A stretch of 64,000 nucleotides of DNA from Hahella sp. KA22 (GTDB lineage: Bacteria > Pseudomonadota > Gammaproteobacteria > Pseudomonadales > Oleiphilaceae): contig NZ_CP035490.1 of NCBI RefSeq assembly GCF_004135205.1, forward strand, positions 5,695,501 to 5,759,500, read 5' to 3'. Under the pieces are notes generated by a model. That model worked only from the letters and a program-made list of their open reading frames with translations, ran no database searches and was not told the DNA's origin. The translations under genes and the position numbers were made by a program. Of the stretch, positions 60,390 to 64,000 are shown one piece after another (the stretch's first letter is position 1; each line of letters starts with the position of its first letter).

Positions 60390-62909
60390 TCAGAACAGGC
60401 CGATTTGTCCGCCGGCGATATCCTGAAAGGAAGCATTCATGAAACGTAGGATGCCGTCGGCGATAGGCTCGATCTGTCTCTCCACGTAGAGATCATAATC
60501 CAGCGCGGAACGTCGGTACTCTAAGGGCTCCGGCCCATTCACCGTCACCACGTATTCAATCCATCCTCCGCGCTGATAACGGGGCGCCAGCCCCTGTTCT
60601 TCGCGAATGCGATCCGCCGTACGCGCCGCCTGCACATGCGGCGGCACATTACGTTGATACTCATCGAGCCGGCGACGCAGACGTTTACGGTAGTAGAGCT
60701 GATCGTCTTTTTTGCCTGCGCGAATATCACTGACCAGGTCGCGCACGTATTCCTCGTAGGGCTCGTTATGAAAGATGCGACGATAAAGCTCTTTCTGGAA
60801 AGTGCGCGCCAGAGGCGTCCAATCGGTGCGCACCGTTTCCAACCCTTTGAACACCATTTCCGGCTCGCCCTCGCCTCTGGCGGCCAAGCCGGCGTAACGT
60901 TTCTTGCTGCCCTTTTCGGAACCGCGAATGGTCGGCATCACAAAACGTAAAAAGTGAGTCTCAAACTGAATTTCAAGAAAGCTCTCAATGCCGTATTCCT
61001 GCGTCAGATAATCCCGCCACCACTGATTCAGCGTCGCCGCCAGTTGCTTTCCAACGCTATCAATCTCCGCCGCCGCACTTTGCTTATACTCTTTCAACCA
61101 GACAAACACCGAGTCAGTATCGCCATAGATGACCTGATGCCCCTGTTGTTCGATCAGCTCCTTGGTACGGTACAGAATTCGGTGTCCACGTAATGTGATG
61201 GAGCTGGGCAAGCGATGATCGAAGAAGCGGCATCCCGGCGTGCCCAGCACGCCGTAGAATGAGTTCATCAGAATTTTGATCGCTTGCGACATCGCCGCGT
61301 TTTTGTGGCGTTTCGCCTCATCCCGCGCCGCCCAAAGCTCACCGATAATATCTGGCAGGATATTATGCTCTTTGGAAAAAACCGCGCCGTTAAATCCGGG
61401 AACCAGTTGCTTGCGGTCCGCTTTTACCGTTTCCTGCTGGTCCCAAAGATCTTCACGCAGCACGTCCTGCCCGCGTTCAATTTCAATGCCTTTGATGCGC
61501 GCCAGCGGATCAATTTTGAAGGTGCGGATAATACTGGGGTACAGGCTTTTAAAATCCAGCACCAGCACATTGCGGTACAACCCCGGTATCGAATCCATCA
61601 CATAACCGCCGGGACTGCCCACGCCTACCGGGTTCTGCGGCAACATCGGCGCCACGTATCCCGCGCGATGTAAACGCGGCAAGTAGCGGTTATCAAAAGA
61701 GGCGACCGAGCCGCCGAAACGGTCCAACGCCAACCCAGTCAATTGCGCCCGCTCTACGGCGAATTCAATCAGCAGGGCGTGCTGAAACACCTCCCACACC
61801 AATTGGCAATCTTCCAGGTTGTAAGCGGCCAGTTTGGGCTTATCGTGAAGAAACAAATGCGTGATCTCATCGCCCCGGTTATCCGGGTCATGGATCAGTT
61901 TGCCTCGCCCCAGCAAATGCTGGGCGACATACTCCAGAGAAAAACTTTCAAAGTTGTAGGTGGCGGATTTGAGCGTATCGATACCATCCAGCACCACACG
62001 GCCAGGAATGCATAAAGTGAAATGCTGGTCGTCGCTGCGCGACTGGCGCCAGTCCATGGGCGTCCCGCCCCGTCCCGGATGGAAGGACAGGTTCAGATCA
62101 TCCGCTTTCTTTTGCAGAAAGCGCAGATCGAAATTAATGACATTCCAGCCAATCAGAATATCGGGGTCAAAGTCGTCAAACCACGCAATAAAGCGCTGAA
62201 ACACCTGCGTTTCATCTGCGCAATAAATGAGGTAATCCGGCCCTTCCGGCGCTGACTCTCCCACCATAAACACGCGCCGCTGCACAGCGCCTGCGCCGAC
62301 ATCCGCGCCATAAGAAGTCGCCACCAGACCAATAGAATATAACTGCGCCCCATCCATGGACGTCTCAATATCCAGTGACAATACCTTGAAATAAGGCGTA
62401 TAGGGCGCCGGTTTGATACGTGGATTGTGGAACTCCAGCACCCCGTCCTTTTCCACCGTCTCGCCATGAACAGCCATTGAGCCAGTGACAAAGCGCTCCA
62501 TCAGGAAACGGTCTGTAGGATGAATATCCGCCTCCATGGGCGTGAGGCCCGCCTGCGTCAGCAGGTCGCGCACGCGATAGAGGTTGCGTTGCTCGCGCAG
62601 ATACACCCCATGCACCGGCCGCCCGCCAAAATCCTTCAGCTCAAGCTCTTTTTCATACCAGGGAGGGCGCTCGCCGCTGCTGTCGCCGAGGAGGTTGGTC
62701 AGAATGCGGCGCGCCACGGGCATCGCCGAACTCTCAAGAAAACACACCGCGTATTGGTCACTGACGGTCAGTCGCGCCGGACCACGATCCGTCAGTATCC
62801 AGAATTGCAGCGCCAAGGATTTGGTGAGTCCGCCCCGAGCCTTGTCCGGCTCGGGAATGAGATCATCCCATTGTCGGGTCAGCAGAAACCCTCTCAGCGG
62901 CGCGGACAT
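60390..62909 (-). CDS. polB: DNA polymerase II
   Basis: An 839-residue family B DNA polymerase, somewhat longer than the E. coli protein of 783. The 3'-5' exonuclease motifs are LSLDIETSMDG, IGWNVINFDLRFLQ and AYNLEDCQLV. Polymerase motifs A, B and C are VLDFKSLYPSIIRTF, KILMNSFYGVLGTPGCRFFD and IYGDTDSVFVWL. The N terminus FLLTRQWDD is typical of Pol II. The enzyme restarts or bypasses stalled forks and is usually SOS-induced; no LexA box could be confirmed here. The methyltransferase gene lies immediately upstream on the same strand. Confidence 0.96.
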   Translation of the reverse strand: MSAPLRGFLLTRQWDDLIPEPDKARGGLTKSLALQFWILTDRGPARLTVSDQYAVCFLESSAMPVARRILTNLLGDSSGERPPWYEKELELKDFGGRPVHGVYLREQRNLYRVRDLLTQAGLTPMEADIHPTDRFLMERFVTGSMAVHGETVEKDGVLEFHNPRIKPAPYTPYFKVLSLDIETSMDGAQLYSIGLVATSYGADVGAGAVQRRVFMVGESAPEGPDYLIYCADETQVFQRFIAWFDDFDPDILIGWNVINFDLRFLQKKADDLNLSFHPGRGGTPMDWRQSRSDDQHFTLCIPGRVVLDGIDTLKSATYNFESFSLEYVAQHLLGRGKLIHDPDNRGDEITHLFLHDKPKLAAYNLEDCQLVWEVFQHALLIEFAVERAQLTGLALDRFGGSVASFDNRYLPRLHRAGYVAPMLPQNPVGVGSPGGYVMDSIPGLYRNVLVLDFKSLYPSIIRTFKIDPLARIKGIEIERGQDVLREDLWDQQETVKADRKQLVPGFNGAVFSKEHNILPDIIGELWAARDEAKRHKNAAMSQAIKILMNSFYGVLGTPGCRFFDHRLPSSITLRGHRILYRTKELIEQQGHQVIYGDTDSVFVWLKEYKQSAAAEIDSVGKQLAATLNQWWRDYLTQEYGIESFLEIQFETHFLRFVMPTIRGSEKGSKKRYAGLAARGEGEPEMVFKGLETVRTDWTPLARTFQKELYRRIFHNEPYEEYVRDLVSDIRAGKKDDQLYYRKRLRRRLDEYQRNVPPHVQAARTADRIREEQGLAPRYQRGGWIEYVVTVNGPEPLEYRRSALDYDLYVERQIEPIADGILRFMNASFQDIAGGQIGLF

Positions 62910-62914
62910 CGATA

Positions 62915-63604
62915 TTATTCAGCCTCAGTTTTGCGGTCGCGACAGGCGAACAACGCCACACAACCGACTATTTCCATTTCGACGCGATTAAAATACCGTC
63001 GTAAAACGTCATGAAGCGCCGTTGCGCAATCCTCTTCGTTGCAGAAAACGCCAGCTTTGTTCAGGCTGCTCATACAGAGCCGGGTGAACATATCTTTCTC
63101 TACCCCGACGCTCAGCACCGTGGAGCCAAACAGAACGCCATCCTCATTCAACAACTGACTCAAATGGCCGAACGCCTCGCCTTTAAGTTCGAAGTGTCCC
63201 GGTACGCAATGCATGACATAGTTCACCGCGATGGAATCAAAACCCGGCGCGTCAATCTCGATAGGTTGCAGTATGTTGCGACGATAGCATTGTGGGTGAT
63301 AACGGGTGAGCCGACGTGACGTCTTCTGCAGACAACTTTCACTCAGATCCATCAGCGCCAGTCTTGGCTCCTTGCCGGGGAAAGTCGAGTGATCCAGCAA
63401 GTACCCCGAGCCAACGCCGACTTCCAGATGGTTGGCGCTGAGATGATCGCGATAATGGCGCAATACTCGCTCAGTTGGACAGCCCCAGGCGTACTTATCA
63501 ATGAAACCAAACAGCGCCAAGTCGTAGACCGCCAATGTCAGCGGATTAAAGTAGCGTTGCGACAGCTTTACTCTGCTGTCTACAGGTCGGGAAACTGTTT
63601 CCAT
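62915..63604 (-). CDS. Class I SAM-dependent methyltransferase
   Basis: A 229-residue methyltransferase. Motif I is LEVGVGSGYLLDHS; the acidic end of strand 2 is LALMDLSESCLQKTSRRL; motif IV is FDSIAVNYVMHCVPGHF. This resembles UbiE/ubiquinone-type or small-molecule methyltransferases. Substrate unknown. It ends five bases before polB and probably shares a transcript with it, although no functional link is evident. Confidence 0.88.
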   Translation of the reverse strand: METVSRPVDSRVKLSQRYFNPLTLAVYDLALFGFIDKYAWGCPTERVLRHYRDHLSANHLEVGVGSGYLLDHSTFPGKEPRLALMDLSESCLQKTSRRLTRYHPQCYRRNILQPIEIDAPGFDSIAVNYVMHCVPGHFELKGEAFGHLSQLLNEDGVLFGSTVLSVGVEKDMFTRLCMSSLNKAGVFCNEEDCATALHDVLRRYFNRVEMEIVGCVALFACRDRKTEAE

Positions 63605-63762
63605 TTATAACATCTCCTGGAGGCCGACCGTCGTTTCATCCCTTTCCCTGCGCGGGCATCCACAAAACCCGGGCGCGCCCGGCAAGACAAAACAACATGT
63701 CTGAATTGAGTTTTAAGGCATCCTAACACCGAAACTCTGTTTTCGCCGCTACTATTTGTTGA

Positions 63763-63843
63763 ATAAGAAACACGTTGTTTAATAAGAAACAGATTGTTTT
63801 ATAAGAGATAAGTAGTTTTATAAGAGACTGATTGCTTTATAAC
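63763..63843. repeat. Five-unit 19-bp tandem repeat upstream of last gene
   Basis: ATAAG occurs at 63763, 63782, 63801 and 63820, and ATAAC at 63839: an exact 19-base period. Full units share the pattern ATAAGAaAC, then TTG and TTT. It lies 31 bases before the partial last gene. Confidence 0.8.
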
Positions 63844-63873
63844 TAGCGGGTCAAACATTTTACGAGAAAATCC

Positions 63874-64000
63874 ATGTCCCTTCGAACGCTGCAGTTTTCC
63901 AATATCATCGATTTAAGTCACCCTATTGACGCCAACATCCCCCTCTGGCCGGGAGACCCCGCGGTTCTATTTGACGATGTCGCCAGCATCGCAAAAGACG
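63874..64000 (+). CDS. Cyclase-family protein (kynurenine-formamidase-like), partial
   Basis: A frame of 42 codons is open from ATG 63874 to the window edge. It reads SNIIDLSHPIDANIPLWPGD, the classic start of the cyclase family (PF04199), whose HxGxDxD motif would lie further on outside the window. Members hydrolyse N-formylkynurenine or related amides by a metal-dependent mechanism. The 19-bp repeats lie just upstream. Confidence 0.8.
   Translation, partial: MSLRTLQFSNIIDLSHPIDANIPLWPGDPAVLFDDVASIAKD

Overview
The window is a stretch of gammaproteobacterial chromosome. GC content is moderately high, genes are densely packed in short operons on both strands, and good Shine-Dalgarno sites are common. 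The gene complement (TPP-riboswitch-controlled ThiBPQ transporter, ArgP/ArgO pair, DNA polymerase II, IorAB, AIM24 paralogues, a Ro60 orthologue) fits a marine Oceanospirillales-type organism such as Hahella. That placement is inferred from content only. The window starts inside one gene (1-496, minus strand) and ends inside another (63874 onward, a cyclase-family protein).

Layout. 0.7-6.8 kb: thiamine region, with a small-molecule kinase, an N-acetyltransferase, a TPP riboswitch and thiBPQ, then a DUF3524/GTDC1-type glycosyltransferase. 6.9-10.6 kb: a dispersed multi-hairpin repeat, an iron exporter (fetAB), a GNAT enzyme, a carboxylesterase and thiol peroxidase. 10.8-15.3 kb: exported proteins of mostly unknown role, a sterol-desaturase-type hydroxylase and a SYLF protein. 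15.3-19.5 kb: a divergent Hsp90-family ATPase coupled to a large TPR-like protein. 19.6-24.9 kb: argP/argO and an iorAB-xdhC molybdenum hydroxylase operon. 25-36.8 kb: propeller lipoproteins, an M48 protease followed by three AIM24-family proteins, ElaA, and a fourth AIM24 gene. 37-43.9 kb: a membrane protein, a GreA-like protein, an M28 peptidase, a crotonase, and a regulator with twin palindromic operators facing a VOC protein.

The outstanding region is 44.0-47.4 kb. An orthologue of the RNA-binding protein Ro60 (rsr) is followed, on the same strand, by an unusually large array of noncoding Y-RNA-like elements. Seven carry a tRNA-like module whose T-arm precedes its D-arm and whose acceptor stem is closed by a loop. 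One is reduced to the bare stem, and three form a second GGCC-type hairpin class. They lie in a composite tandem repeat of about 423 bp with conserved, mutually exclusive hairpins between modules. Upstream of rsr are a -24/-12 sigma54-type promoter, an exact IHF consensus and an upstream inverted repeat, so the whole unit looks inducible.

47.4-64 kb: two inverted copies of the multi-hairpin element flank a di-haem protein with accessory carbohydrate-binding-like domains and LacI-type operators. Then come a glycosyltransferase, an esterase, a DUF11 repeat surface protein, a LysR regulator beside an amidase, and a probable antibacterial lysozyme (GH19) with two duplicated XAC2610-like immunity lipoproteins. 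The window closes with polB, a methyltransferase and a five-unit 19-bp tandem repeat in front of the partial last gene.
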